Origin: Paenibacillus etheri | GTDB taxonomy: Bacteria; Bacillota; Bacilli; Paenibacillales; Paenibacillaceae | Assembly (NCBI RefSeq): GCF_001012825.1 | Contig: NZ_LCZJ02000033.1 | Span: 102,518 to 166,517 of the forward strand | Direction of reading: 5' to 3' | Length of the DNA: 64,000 nt | Part shown: in pieces, positions 16,936 to 26,073 of the stretch | Layout: each line of letters begins with the position of its first letter | How positions within the stretch are numbered: position 1 is the stretch's first letter | Notes under the pieces: model-generated | Told to the model about the DNA's origin: nothing | Database searches by the model: none | Seen by the model: only the letters and a program-made list of their open reading frames with translations | Program-made: the position numbers and the translations under genes

Positions 16936-17841
16936 ATGCAATTGGAAATAGACAAGTCCTCTCTCATTGTTTACGAAGCCTTGGCCAGTGAAGTAAGAAT
17001 AAAAATCATTCAGTTGCTCTCCAAAAATAAGATGAACATCAAAGATTTGGCAGAAGAACTTAAAATAAGCAGTCCCATCGTAACAAAACACATTAAAAAG
17101 TTAGAAGACGCAGGAATCATAAAAACAGAAAAAGTTCCTGGTAAATCAGGAATGCAAAAAATTTCAATTCTTAGAGTCGATCATATTGAGATTAACTTCC
17201 CTAAGAAAATCTTTCATTCCTTTGCCTCCTATGAGACTTCGGTGCCGATTGGTCATTATACGGATTATGATCTGAAGCCTACATGCGGACTTGCCACAGA
17301 AAAAGAGTTCATTGGTAGAGTAGACGAACCTAAGTATTTCATGGATTCTAAAAGAGTCGATGCAGAGATCCTATGGTTTACCCAAGGTTATGTTCAATAC
17401 AATATTGCCAATTTCCTAAAAAAAGATGAAACCCTACAGCAATTTGAAATTAGCTTAGAGCTTTCTTCCGAATTTCCATTTGCCAATGACGTATGGCCTT
17501 CAGACATCACCTTTTCCTTGAATGGTTTGGAATTAGGTACTTGGACAAGCCCGGGGGATTTCGCTGATGCAAGGGGTAAATTCACACCTGAATGGTGGCC
17601 GCACAATATTAACCAGTATGGATTACTAAAAACGATTAGAATCACTAATCACAATGGAACATACATTGACGGTGACCCTATGTCTTCCGTTTCGATCGAG
17701 GATTTAGATACGACCTGTGACCGATGGACCTTTCGGATTGAAGTGAAGGAAGATGCAAAACATGTTGGAGGCGCAACAATTTTCGGAAAAAAATTCGGAA
17801 ATCATGATCAAGATATCATGTTCAAAATGTATTACCTTTAA
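16936..17841 (+). CDS. ArsR-type regulator fused to a C-terminal putative carbohydrate-sensing domain (paralogue 1)
   Basis: 301 residues. Residues about 8-85 are an ArsR/SmtB winged helix (YEALASEVRIKIIQLLS, then IKDLAEELKISSPIVTKHIKKLEDAGII). The metal-binding Cys motif of classical ArsR is absent. Residues about 100-300 form a separate, mostly beta domain rich in Trp, Gly and aromatic residues (PTCGLATEKEFIG, WPSDITFSLNGLELGTWTSPGDF, WWPHNINQYGLLKTIRIT), reminiscent of a jelly-roll sugar-binding fold. It is divergent from the importer operon and flanks the arabinanase, so I infer a sugar-responsive repressor. The ATG at 16936 is preferred over TTG 16918 by its upstream AGAAGTGG and by alignment with the paralogue at 23210. 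Confidence 0.8.
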   Translation: MQLEIDKSSLIVYEALASEVRIKIIQLLSKNKMNIKDLAEELKISSPIVTKHIKKLEDAGIIKTEKVPGKSGMQKISILRVDHIEINFPKKIFHSFASYETSVPIGHYTDYDLKPTCGLATEKEFIGRVDEPKYFMDSKRVDAEILWFTQGYVQYNIANFLKKDETLQQFEISLELSSEFPFANDVWPSDITFSLNGLELGTWTSPGDFADARGKFTPEWWPHNINQYGLLKTIRITNHNGTYIDGDPMSSVSIEDLDTTCDRWTFRIEVKEDAKHVGGATIFGKKFGNHDQDIMFKMYYL

Positions 17842-18113
17842 AATCTTCTAGTATATACATGTATCAAGGTTGGTTCTTTCATGGGGGCGAACAACTAATT
17901 AGTATTTATTCTTCCTTAGCTCCCCCCTATCTGTAATGTGATATGAACCAGTTATCACTTTCTCCTATCCATCTCTTATCGCCCTCATCCCCCACCTTAT
18001 TTCACTTTCCACAACTCCAGTGGTAATCTCCAGTACTTTTAATCTGCTATCCAAATCCAACTCCCTTTTGTTAATAAAAACATAAATAGATTTATTATTT
18101 CCTAAATTTCTAT
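17842..18113. other. intergenic stretch with weak dyads
   Basis: No gene seen. GTGATA / TATCAC (17938-17958) and GGGGGC / GCTCCCCC (about 17884-17927) are possible hairpins that could end the regulator transcript, but neither has a T-run. Confidence 0.35.
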
Positions 18114-18143
18114 TTGACTATATGCTAATATCATGCTTAAAAT
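18114..18143 (+). promoter_or_regulatory. predicted sigma-A promoter of the SLH-arabinanase gene
   Basis: TTGACT (18114-18119), 18-bp spacer, TAAAAT (18138-18143). It gives a long leader of about 145 bases that contains a cre-like site. Confidence 0.5.
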
Positions 18144-18237
18144 GAGATCAACATAAACCGTTTTCCACATTATGGTTTGTATAAATATAAAACAAATCCA
18201 TTCCCATTTGTGAAAAACGTTTTTTTAGTAGTTCTAT

Positions 18238-18252
18238 TGTAAGCGTTTTACA
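18238..18252 (+). promoter_or_regulatory. cre-like element in the arabinanase leader
   Basis: TGTAAGCGTTTTACA is a near-palindrome with the AAGCGTTT core of CcpA sites, one base longer than consensus. A second AAAAACGTTTTTTT stretch is at about 18213-18226. Its place between promoter and start codon would suit roadblock repression. Confidence 0.45.
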
Positions 18253-18296
18253 TTTTTTGTACCGCCGCAATCTCTAATCAATAGAATCGGAGGATC

Positions 18297-21200
18297 ATGA
18301 ATTTGAGGAAAACAACTCGTAGACTAACCGCTTCACTTCTTGCACTCACGCTGCTAGTACCTGCACCTTTTATTTCAGCGGCTTCTGCAAGCGATTCCAA
18401 AACAATCGCACTATCCACGCAACAACAGGCTGTCGATTATTCGGGCCACTGGGCACAGAAAGATTTTCAATCCTGGGTGGATAAGGGCTTGATTTCAGGG
18501 TATGGAAATGGAGTTTACAAACCGAATCAAGAGATCACCCGTGCTGAATGGGTCACATTGATCAATCGGGTCTTTAATTTGCAGGGAAAATCAGAAATTG
18601 CCTTCACGGATGTATTGGAGTCAGGCGCTTATTACAGCGATATACAGAAAGCTTCGGCTGCAGGATATGTATCAGGATATAGCGACGGCACTTTCCGACC
18701 AACACAGGTAGTAAGTCGTCAAGAAGCCGCGGTTATGCTGCATAGACTATTCCAGCTTAATTCTTCTGCAAATACCTCTGCACCAAAAGACGTTGAAGCT
18801 TTACCTTCATGGAGCCAAGAAGCCGTATTATCTTTATTTGGTGACGGTTATTTGAATGGCTATAGTGACGGCAGCTTTAAAGGTGAAAAAGCAGTAACAA
18901 GAGCAGAAGCACTGCGCATGATTGAGAAGTTAGCCGGGGAAATCACTTCTAAGAGTGGGAGTTATACAGGTATCACTACTCGGAATATGGTTATTAGTAG
19001 CCCGGGTGTTGCGTTGAACAACTCCACCATCTCCGGAAACCTGTACCTTACCGAAGGTATTGCAGAAGGCGATATTACGCTGAATAACGTCACCGTTAAA
19101 GGAACAGTATACGTATCTGGCGGCGGCGAAAATAGTATCATACTTAGCAACTCTAATGCAGCCGACATGATCGTAGATAAGTATAATGGGAAATTCCGCG
19201 TCGTTACTAAAGGAACGAGTGCCGTACCAAACGTACGTGTACATTCCGGTGTAACACTTGAGGAAGATATTTCTTTGACAGGAGCAGGCTTCGGTCGGGT
19301 TGTTATCGAGAATACGCTCCCGAACGATTCAATCATCAGGCTGAGAGGAAACTTTGATTCTGCAGAGGTTCAAGCGTCAGGAGTGCCTACACTACATCTA
19401 GCTGCAGGCAATATTACTGAAGTTAGAATGAACCAATTAGCCAAGCTGCGTGTAGATGCAGGTGCAGCAATCAAGAATCTTATCCTTGGCATAAACGATA
19501 TGATTACTATCCAAGGCACTGGGAAGGTTGGCTTTGACAGTAAATATAGTCACCAAATCAAATTTGAAACACCTACTCCGACAGCTACGGTAACGTCTGG
19601 TTCTGGAGGTTCAGGTTCTGCCGGATCGGACGACGGCGCTGTTGTTACACCAGTTCCAACGGCTATACCGACTCCTACTACTACGCCGGGTCCGTCAGTT
19701 ACGGCACCAGCACTCACCAATGTTTCTGTACATGATCCGTCGGTGGCTGTAGACAAAGGAACGTATTACGTGTTTGGGTCCCATATCGATGCGGCCAAAT
19801 CGGACGATCTGCTGAACTGGACTCATTTCACAAATGGTTATACAACACCGGGCAACGTACTCTTTGGTGATCTTTCCGCCAATCTGGCAGAATCCTTTGA
19901 ATGGGCTGGAGAGAACGATTCTGACAGTAAAGGCGGATTCTCCATATGGGCTCCAGACGTTTTCTGGAATGAGGATTATAAGAATGCGGACGGAACCACT
20001 GGCGCTTATATGATGTATTACAGTGCTTCTTCCACTTACATCCGCTCAGCGATTGGTTTTGCCACTTCGCAAAATATTGAAGGTCCTTACACCTACGGAA
20101 ATACCGTAATTTATTCCGGTTTCACCAAGGAAGAAGATTACGATACTAACAGCAAGATCAATAAAAAATGGATAAACACTAATATTCAGAAACTTATTGA
20201 TAACGGAACATTAGAAGGCGTCAACCCCGATTGGTTTGACGCAGGTGGTTCTTATAAGAACAAAACATATACAAACGCAATTGACCCTACCTTGTTCTAC
20301 GATAAAGATGGCAAGCTGTGGATGACTTATGGATCATGGTCAGGCGGCATATTTATTCTAGAAATCGATCCAGCTACCGGCGAGCCTAAATATCCGGGTA
20401 AAGATGGAACGACCGCTGATGGACGTTTAATCGACCGGTATTTCGGTACCCATATTTCTGGCGGTATGACCAAATCGGGTGAAGGTCCGTATATCGTTTA
20501 CGACAAAAATACAGGTTACTACTTCTTGTATGTAACTTATGGAGGACTAGCGTCCGACGGTGGTTACAACATGCGTCAATTCCGTTCAGCGAATCCGGAT
20601 GGCCCTTATGTGGATGCTGCCGGACAAAGCGCAGTGCTGGAAACGAGCAATGATCATTCAGCGATCGGCAACAAAGTACTCGGAAACTTCATGTTCACGA
20701 ATCTGAATAGTGACCCTGACTTGCAAACCTACGGCTATGTAGCATCAGGTCATAATTCAGTGAATTACGACGAAGAGACCGGTAAAATCTTCAACTTCTT
20801 CCATACTCGTTTCCCGCAACGCGGTGAAACACATGAGCTTCGTGTGCATCAAATGTTCACGAATGAAGACGGATGGCCAGTCACTTCACCTCATCGTTAC
20901 ACAGGTGAAACTATCACAGCTGTTAAGCAGGAAAATGTTGTTGGAGCCTATCAGTTTGTGAATCACGGGAAAGATACTTCCGCTAAAGTCAAATCAACAA
21001 CAGATATCGAACTGCGCAGTGATGGAACCATTACAGGATCCGTAACCGGTACTTGGGAGCTAAAAGAAGAGTATTATGCAGACCTACTTCTCAATGAAAC
21101 TGAAAACGGAGCTAACGTACAAAATCTCTACAAAGGTGTATTCGTGAAGCAATGGGATTCTTCCCGCCAGAGCAATGTTATGACTTTCACAGCCATGTCC

Positions 21201-23039
21201 AATAAAGGTGTTACTGTCTGGGGTAGCCAAATTGAACTGCTGAGCACTGATCAAATTGTATCCAATGTTAAAGATAATTTAAGTCTGGGCAACACAAGTA
21301 AGGTATACAAAGATCTTACGCTCCCAACTGAAGCTGTAAGAGGAACAGTAATTACATGGTCATCTTCCAATGAAGCCGTGGTTGGAAACAATGGTTCAGT
21401 AGTTCGTCCTGAAAAAGGACTCGGAAACGCAACGATTGAACTTACTGCTACGATTGCGCTGGGTGAGTCTACTGCAACTAAGACCTTTACTATCGTTGTA
21501 ATGGAACTGACTGGAAATATACTGGAAGACGGTTTGGTGGCAGCGTATGATTTTGAAGGAGATCTTTCAGAGAACGGAGATCGTACTGATAAGGGTACAA
21601 TTACCGGCAATCGGATTAACAATACTGGTGGGAACATCACCTATGAGACAGGTGAAGTTGGTCTTGCAGCTAAATTCGACGGTAACTCAGGTATTCGCCT
21701 GCCAAATAGTTTGATTAAAGGCAACACCTACACAATAGGCATGTGGCTTAACCCACAAGAATTGTCTCCATTCACCACTGCCTTCTTTGGTGCTACAACA
21801 GATACGAATTGGATTAGCCTATTGCCTTATGGAAACGGTGGAGCTACAACCCGGATGTGGTTTGGTAGCCAAACCTTCCACGATGCAGAAGCAGGCATGC
21901 AGATTCCAGTTAACCAATGGTCGCATATAGCTTTCACTTACGATGCTGGAGCTGTGAAACTGTATGTTAATGGAGAATTGAAGTACACAGGAAAAGGATT
22001 TACGGATGTTTTTGACAGCGAGGATGCGGTATTCTCCTTAGGTGTAAACTATTGGGATATCCCATACAAAGGATTGATCGATAATCTGCGTATCTACGAA
22101 AATGCACTTTCTGCAGAAGCTGTAGACTTGCTAGTACACGGTCAGCCTGACAGCAATGTTAAAGTAAGTACGATAACCATCAGTGATGCTGAAATGGATG
22201 TGGCTGTGGGGAATACCTTTACTCCTCAAGTAAAAATAATGCCTACCAATGCCGGAAATAAAAAACTAACTTGGAGTTCCAGTGATCCTAGCGCCGTTTC
22301 TGTTGATGCTACAACCGGAACCGTAACAGCACTAACGGTAGGTGGCGAAGCAGTGATTACTGCCACTGCGACTGATGGTAGTGGTGTTTCAGCAGACTAT
22401 AAGGTAAAAGTTACGGATGGAAAAGTAGCCTATTATGCTTTTAATGGAAACCTTGATGACTCCCTCCAATTGGTAGGTACTGGCCAGATTACGGGGATAA
22501 AAATCGAGGCTCCAACTGTAGGTAACATCACTTACGGAAACGGTATCACTGATCAAGCCGCTATATTTAACGGTGTTTCCGGTATCCGGTTACCTAATGG
22601 ATTAATTGACAGCAATACCTATACTATATCTATGTGGTTAAATCCTGAGCAGCTTACTGATGCAACGACAACTTTCTTCGGTGCTGCTTCGATAAACAGC
22701 TGGATTAGCTTCGTTCCACAGAACGGCGGAGGTAAAACACTGCTATGGTCTGGCGAGGCATGGTATGATGCTGTTTCCGCTATGAAGATACCAGAAAATA
22801 AATGGACTTATGTAGCGTTTACGGTCAACAACGGTACCGTGAAGGTATTCCTCGATGGAGTTGAGCAATTCTCTGGTGAGGGCTTCCCGAATGTGTTTAA
22901 GAACAAGAATGGTGTGTTCGCTCTAGGCGTAAACTATTGGGACGTACCTTTTAAGGGAATGATTGATGAACTGAAGATTTTCAGCAGAGCACTCAAATCA
23001 GACGAAATACTGACCGAATATAACTCGATTGTAAATTAA
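18297..23039 (+). CDS. SLH-anchored multidomain GH43 endo-alpha-1,5-L-arabinanase
   Basis: 1580 residues, secreted. Order: signal peptide (1-32, ends ASA); three SLH repeats (about 47-215) that hold the protein to the cell wall; a beta-helix-like region with repeated short strands (about 220-425); a Gly/Ser/Thr/Pro linker (430-470); an Abn2-like GH43 domain with D480 (VHDPS), D663 (NAIDPTLF) and E729 (SGEGPYIV) and its C-terminal accessory domain (to about 985); an Ig-like domain (989-1071); a LamG-type concanavalin fold (1074-1285); a Big_2 domain (1288-1372); and a second LamG (1375-1580). The two LamG copies are clearly homologous (GVNYWDIPYKGLIDNLRI and GVNYWDVPFKGMIDELKI). The role is to cut arabinan at the surface. 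GGAGG is only 3 bases from the ATG but 9 from an in-frame TTG at 18303, which may be the true start. Confidence 0.88.
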   Translation: MNLRKTTRRLTASLLALTLLVPAPFISAASASDSKTIALSTQQQAVDYSGHWAQKDFQSWVDKGLISGYGNGVYKPNQEITRAEWVTLINRVFNLQGKSEIAFTDVLESGAYYSDIQKASAAGYVSGYSDGTFRPTQVVSRQEAAVMLHRLFQLNSSANTSAPKDVEALPSWSQEAVLSLFGDGYLNGYSDGSFKGEKAVTRAEALRMIEKLAGEITSKSGSYTGITTRNMVISSPGVALNNSTISGNLYLTEGIAEGDITLNNVTVKGTVYVSGGGENSIILSNSNAADMIVDKYNGKFRVVTKGTSAVPNVRVHSGVTLEEDISLTGAGFGRVVIENTLPNDSIIRLRGNFDSAEVQASGVPTLHLAAGNITEVRMNQLAKLRVDAGAAIKNLILGINDMITIQGTGKVGFDSKYSHQIKFETPTPTATVTSGSGGSGSAGSDDGAVVTPVPTAIPTPTTTPGPSVTAPALTNVSVHDPSVAVDKGTYYVFGSHIDAAKSDDLLNWTHFTNGYTTPGNVLFGDLSANLAESFEWAGENDSDSKGGFSIWAPDVFWNEDYKNADGTTGAYMMYYSASSTYIRSAIGFATSQNIEGPYTYGNTVIYSGFTKEEDYDTNSKINKKWINTNIQKLIDNGTLEGVNPDWFDAGGSYKNKTYTNAIDPTLFYDKDGKLWMTYGSWSGGIFILEIDPATGEPKYPGKDGTTADGRLIDRYFGTHISGGMTKSGEGPYIVYDKNTGYYFLYVTYGGLASDGGYNMRQFRSANPDGPYVDAAGQSAVLETSNDHSAIGNKVLGNFMFTNLNSDPDLQTYGYVASGHNSVNYDEETGKIFNFFHTRFPQRGETHELRVHQMFTNEDGWPVTSPHRYTGETITAVKQENVVGAYQFVNHGKDTSAKVKSTTDIELRSDGTITGSVTGTWELKEEYYADLLLNETENGANVQNLYKGVFVKQWDSSRQSNVMTFTAMSNKGVTVWGSQIELLSTDQIVSNVKDNLSLGNTSKVYKDLTLPTEAVRGTVITWSSSNEAVVGNNGSVVRPEKGLGNATIELTATIALGESTATKTFTIVVMELTGNILEDGLVAAYDFEGDLSENGDRTDKGTITGNRINNTGGNITYETGEVGLAAKFDGNSGIRLPNSLIKGNTYTIGMWLNPQELSPFTTAFFGATTDTNWISLLPYGNGGATTRMWFGSQTFHDAEAGMQIPVNQWSHIAFTYDAGAVKLYVNGELKYTGKGFTDVFDSEDAVFSLGVNYWDIPYKGLIDNLRIYENALSAEAVDLLVHGQPDSNVKVSTITISDAEMDVAVGNTFTPQVKIMPTNAGNKKLTWSSSDPSAVSVDATTGTVTALTVGGEAVITATATDGSGVSADYKVKVTDGKVAYYAFNGNLDDSLQLVGTGQITGIKIEAPTVGNITYGNGITDQAAIFNGVSGIRLPNGLIDSNTYTISMWLNPEQLTDATTTFFGAASINSWISFVPQNGGGKTLLWSGEAWYDAVSAMKIPENKWTYVAFTVNNGTVKVFLDGVEQFSGEGFPNVFKNKNGVFALGVNYWDVPFKGMIDELKIFSRALKSDEILTEYNSIVN

Positions 23040-23060
23040 GAGAATCAACATTTGGAAAGA

Positions 23061-23090
23061 GAGCGGAGCCTCGGCTCCGTTCTTTTTTTC
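23061..23090 (+). terminator. Rho-independent terminator of the arabinanase gene
   Basis: CGGAGCC-TC-GGCTCCG (23064-23079) is followed by TTC and seven T. Confidence 0.85.
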
Positions 23091-23209
23091 TCGAATCATG
23101 CTCTCCATGTGAAAGACGTTTAGAAAACTTCTCACCTTCGTATTGTAAAACAAGCATTTAAATAATATAATCATTAACTATACGTCTTGAACTAAATTGG
23201 AGGCCATCT

Positions 23210-24124
23210 ATGAAACTTGACCTGTCGGAAGAATCCCTTCCCGTCTACGAAGCTTTAGCCAGTTCAGTTCGTCTGCACTTGCTGCGCTTGCTTGCCGAGA
23301 ATCCAATGAATGTCAAGGAATTGGCCGCAGCGGTAAATTTGAGCAGTGCCATTATGACTATGCATGTACGTAAGCTGGAAGCTGCAGGACTTATCCAGAC
23401 ACATATGGCACCTGGACGAAGTGGTCTGCAAAAGATCTGTACACTTGCTGCTGAAAGTGCCGAAATCACCTTTCCAGGCAGACAAATCAATGAGCGTAAA
23501 AGCTACCGCAAGGAAATTCCTGTTGGACATTATTCAGACTTCCTAATCGAGCCTACTTGCGGTCTTGCCACTACGGAGCAGGTGATTGGCAGCTTTGATG
23601 ATCCCCGTTATTTCTGGGATCTCGAACGTATGAATGCTGGCATTCTCTGGTTTGGTAAAGGATATATCGAATATAAAATTCCTAACTTCCTTCTCTCCAG
23701 TCAACAGCCCGAGGAATTAATCATTACGATGGAAATCGCCTCCGAAGCGCCTTCGATTAATAATAATTGGCCCTCCGACATCACTTTCACACTGAACGGA
23801 GTACAGCTTGGATTCTGGACAAGTCCCGGTGACTACGGAGATAGACGCGGCAAATACACGCCGGCTTGGTGGCCAGCACTCACAAACCAATACGGCCTAC
23901 TTAAACAGCTGCGCATCACACCTAAAGGCACGTTTATGGACGGCCTGAAACTATCCGACGTTACGCTGGATCAAGTGAACATCCGCAACAAGCAATGGAC
24001 TTTCAAGCTTTCCGTCGATGAGGAGGCCGAGCATATTGGCGGCATTACTCTTTTTGGCAAAGGCTTTGGCAACTATAATGATGATCTAATCGTTGAGCTG
24101 TTCTACACAGATACCCATGAATAA
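23210..24124 (+). CDS. ArsR-type regulator fused to a C-terminal putative carbohydrate-sensing domain (paralogue 2)
   Basis: 304 residues with the same architecture as the protein at 16936. The ArsR winged helix (VYEALASSVRLHLLRLL, VKELAAAVNLSSAIMTMHVRKLEAAGLI) is followed by the Trp-rich beta domain with the same landmarks (PTCGLATTEQVIG, WPSDITFTLNGVQLGFWTSPGDY, WWPALTNQYGLLKQLRIT). The order and spacing of these blocks are the same in both, so they are paralogues. It sits between the arabinanase and abfA genes and ends in a hairpin shared with the convergent abfA operon. The likely targets are abfA or the arabinanase (inference). GGAGG is 6 bases before the ATG. Confidence 0.8.
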   Translation: MKLDLSEESLPVYEALASSVRLHLLRLLAENPMNVKELAAAVNLSSAIMTMHVRKLEAAGLIQTHMAPGRSGLQKICTLAAESAEITFPGRQINERKSYRKEIPVGHYSDFLIEPTCGLATTEQVIGSFDDPRYFWDLERMNAGILWFGKGYIEYKIPNFLLSSQQPEELIITMEIASEAPSINNNWPSDITFTLNGVQLGFWTSPGDYGDRRGKYTPAWWPALTNQYGLLKQLRITPKGTFMDGLKLSDVTLDQVNIRNKQWTFKLSVDEEAEHIGGITLFGKGFGNYNDDLIVELFYTDTHE

Positions 24125-24170
24125 AGCCGCATTCATCTCCCATTGGAGAGTCGAATGCGGCTCTTATTTT
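24125..24170 (+). terminator. terminator hairpin between convergent regulator and abfA operons
   Basis: AGCCGCATTC (24125-24134) and GAATGCGGCT (24153-24162) are perfectly complementary. CTTATTTTACC follows on the plus strand. The stem could also serve the minus-strand operon. Confidence 0.7.
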
Positions 24171-24183
24171 ACCTTATTTCATG

Positions 24184-24456
24184 TTAAATGAAGGGTCCCC
24201 ATAATCCGCTGCCAGGCAGTGGACAGCCACGTTCCTTAAGCTTAGCTACAACAGGAATAATGCAGCCACAAGCGACGCAAGTCACACCCTCATGCAGCAT
24301 AGGACAAGTCCCGCAAAGAGAAATCCGTTCAGCATAAACCTCATCTGGAACACAAAGCTCTGTCTTAAACATGGATGATGACAGGATCCGCTCTATCTGT
24401 GCTTCGGTAACCTTATAATCGTCGTGACACCCCTTGCATGCAGATGTTGTTGACAT
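24184..24456 (-). CDS. small cysteine-rich protein (DUF6171-like)
   Basis: 90 residues with four Cys clusters: CKGC (7-10), a lone C (about 35), LCGTCP (48-52), and CVACGC (60-65) followed by RGCPLPGSG. The pattern suggests a small zinc-binding ribbon protein. It resembles what I recall as DUF6171, of unknown function. It lies 12 bases downstream of abfA with AAGGTGG before the ATG, so it is co-transcribed with abfA; whether it has a role in arabinose metabolism is unknown. Confidence 0.6.
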   Translation of the reverse strand: MSTTSACKGCHDDYKVTEAQIERILSSSMFKTELCVPDEVYAERISLCGTCPMLHEGVTCVACGCIIPVVAKLKERGCPLPGSGLWGPFI

Positions 24457-24468
24457 GATAACACCACC

Positions 24469-25965
24469 TTATGCCTTCGGCGTAATCTCCAGCACAGTTA
24501 CTGACATTGGAGCCAGCTCTACATTAAGAAGATCGCCTTCAAGTGTAAAGGCTGTAAAAGCTTGCGGTACAACAGCATCTGGCTGACTAAATGTATTATG
24601 AGCATCTATCTTGTTACCTGTGAGCGTAGTGCCCTTCACTTCTACCTTCTGCCCGGAAAGACCACGTAGCTCGAGGGGTACAGTAGCTGATGCAGCGTGA
24701 TTCAAGTTGCAAAGACTGACATGAATGATTCCAGCATCTGTTACAGAAGCTGAAGCAGATACTTCAGGAATCTCGCGCCCTTCAAAGCTATAAGTCCCAC
24801 TATCGATTGTTAAATCCAGCAACTCAGCATCCTGATGGACTTTAAACATATTGAATACATGATAGGTAGGCGTTAGCAGCATTTTTTCTCCTTCGGTTAA
24901 AATCACCGCTTGAAGCACGTTAATGGTCTGCGCAATATTTGCCATCCGTACCCGGTCACTGTGTTTATGGAAAATATTCAGAGTCACGCCAGCTACAAGA
25001 GCATCCCGAATCGAATTTTGTTGATATAAGAATCCCGGGTTCGTACCTGGCTCAACATCATACCAAGTTCCCCATTCGTCTACGATAAGGCCTACTCTTT
25101 TATCTGGGTCATATTTGTCCATAATAACGCCATGTTTAGTAATCAGCTCATCCATGCGAAGGGCCTTCTCTAAAGTGCTAAACCATTCACCAGTCTCAAA
25201 GCCAGTTGCTGCCCCTTTATTCTCCCAAGCTGGACCAGGAATCGTATAATAATGAAGGGTAATCGAGTCCATAAAGCGTGTAGCTTCACGCATCAGAACT
25301 TCCATCCAGTGATAATCATCCACGTTTGGACCACAAGCAATCCGGTGAATCCGGTTGTCCCCATAATTGCGAACATACGTCTGATATTGGCGATAAAGAT
25401 CTGCATAATATTCTGGACGCATATTCCCGCCGCAGCCCCAGTTCTCATTACCAACGCCAAAATAAGTCACAGCCCAAGGCTCTTGATGACCGTTCTGCTG
25501 GCGAAGCTCAGACATCGGTGAGACACCGCCAAAGGTTAAATACTCTACCCATTCGGACATCTCTTGAACCGTACCACTTCCCACATTACCATTGATATAA
25601 GGTTCACATTCCAGCATCTCACATAATTTCATAAATTCATGTGTACCAAAATGATTGTTCTCAACCGTTCCGCCCCAATGAGTATTGATCATCCGTTTAC
25701 GAACTTCGCGATCACCAATACCATCTTTCCAATGATATTCATCTGCGAAACATCCACCTGGCCAGCGAAGCACTGGAATCCGAATTTCTTTAAGCGCTTT
25801 CACAACATCATTACGAATACCGTTAGTGTTAGGAATCGGTGAATCTTCTCCAACCCAGATGCCTTCATAAATACAACGTCCCAGATGCTCAGAGAAGTGT
25901 CCATAAATATTTTTGTTTATCGTACCTTTGCGAATGTCTGTGTTAAGGATTGCGCGCTCTGCCAT
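24469..25965 (-). CDS. abfA: GH51 alpha-L-arabinofuranosidase
   Basis: 498 residues, no signal peptide, so cytoplasmic. GH51 signatures: [19 protein letters not shown] near the N-terminus, [20 protein letters not shown], the acid/base Glu in [12 protein letters not shown], and the nucleophile Glu in [16 protein letters not shown]. Length matches the family's usual 500 residues, and the C-terminal beta-sandwich ends near residue 498. It releases terminal L-arabinofuranose from imported arabino-oligosaccharides. A GGGCGG-type site lies 9 bases before the ATG. It is followed by the small cysteine-rich gene. Confidence 0.96.
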   Translation of the reverse strand: MAERAILNTDIRKGTINKNIYGHFSEHLGRCIYEGIWVGEDSPIPNTNGIRNDVVKALKEIRIPVLRWPGGCFADEYHWKDGIGDREVRKRMINTHWGGTVENNHFGTHEFMKLCEMLECEPYINGNVGSGTVQEMSEWVEYLTFGGVSPMSELRQQNGHQEPWAVTYFGVGNENWGCGGNMRPEYYADLYRQYQTYVRNYGDNRIHRIACGPNVDDYHWMEVLMREATRFMDSITLHYYTIPGPAWENKGAATGFETGEWFSTLEKALRMDELITKHGVIMDKYDPDKRVGLIVDEWGTWYDVEPGTNPGFLYQQNSIRDALVAGVTLNIFHKHSDRVRMANIAQTINVLQAVILTEGEKMLLTPTYHVFNMFKVHQDAELLDLTIDSGTYSFEGREIPEVSASASVTDAGIIHVSLCNLNHAASATVPLELRGLSGQKVEVKGTTLTGNKIDAHNTFSQPDAVVPQAFTAFTLEGDLLNVELAPMSVTVLEITPKA

Positions 25966-26073
25966 GAATAAATACCGCCCTTCAACGTTTATATTTTTAT
26001 TAACTAATTAATAATTATACAAACATTATAGAGCGGTCTTCAGCGATCCGTCAATCTCCAATATGAATATTCA

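Noticed and set aside
17842-18296. Possible small gene or riboswitch in the 455-bp gap before the arabinanase
   Set aside because: No ORF with a ribosome binding site and no conserved aptamer pattern I could recognise; only a promoter, cre-like sites and weak dyads.
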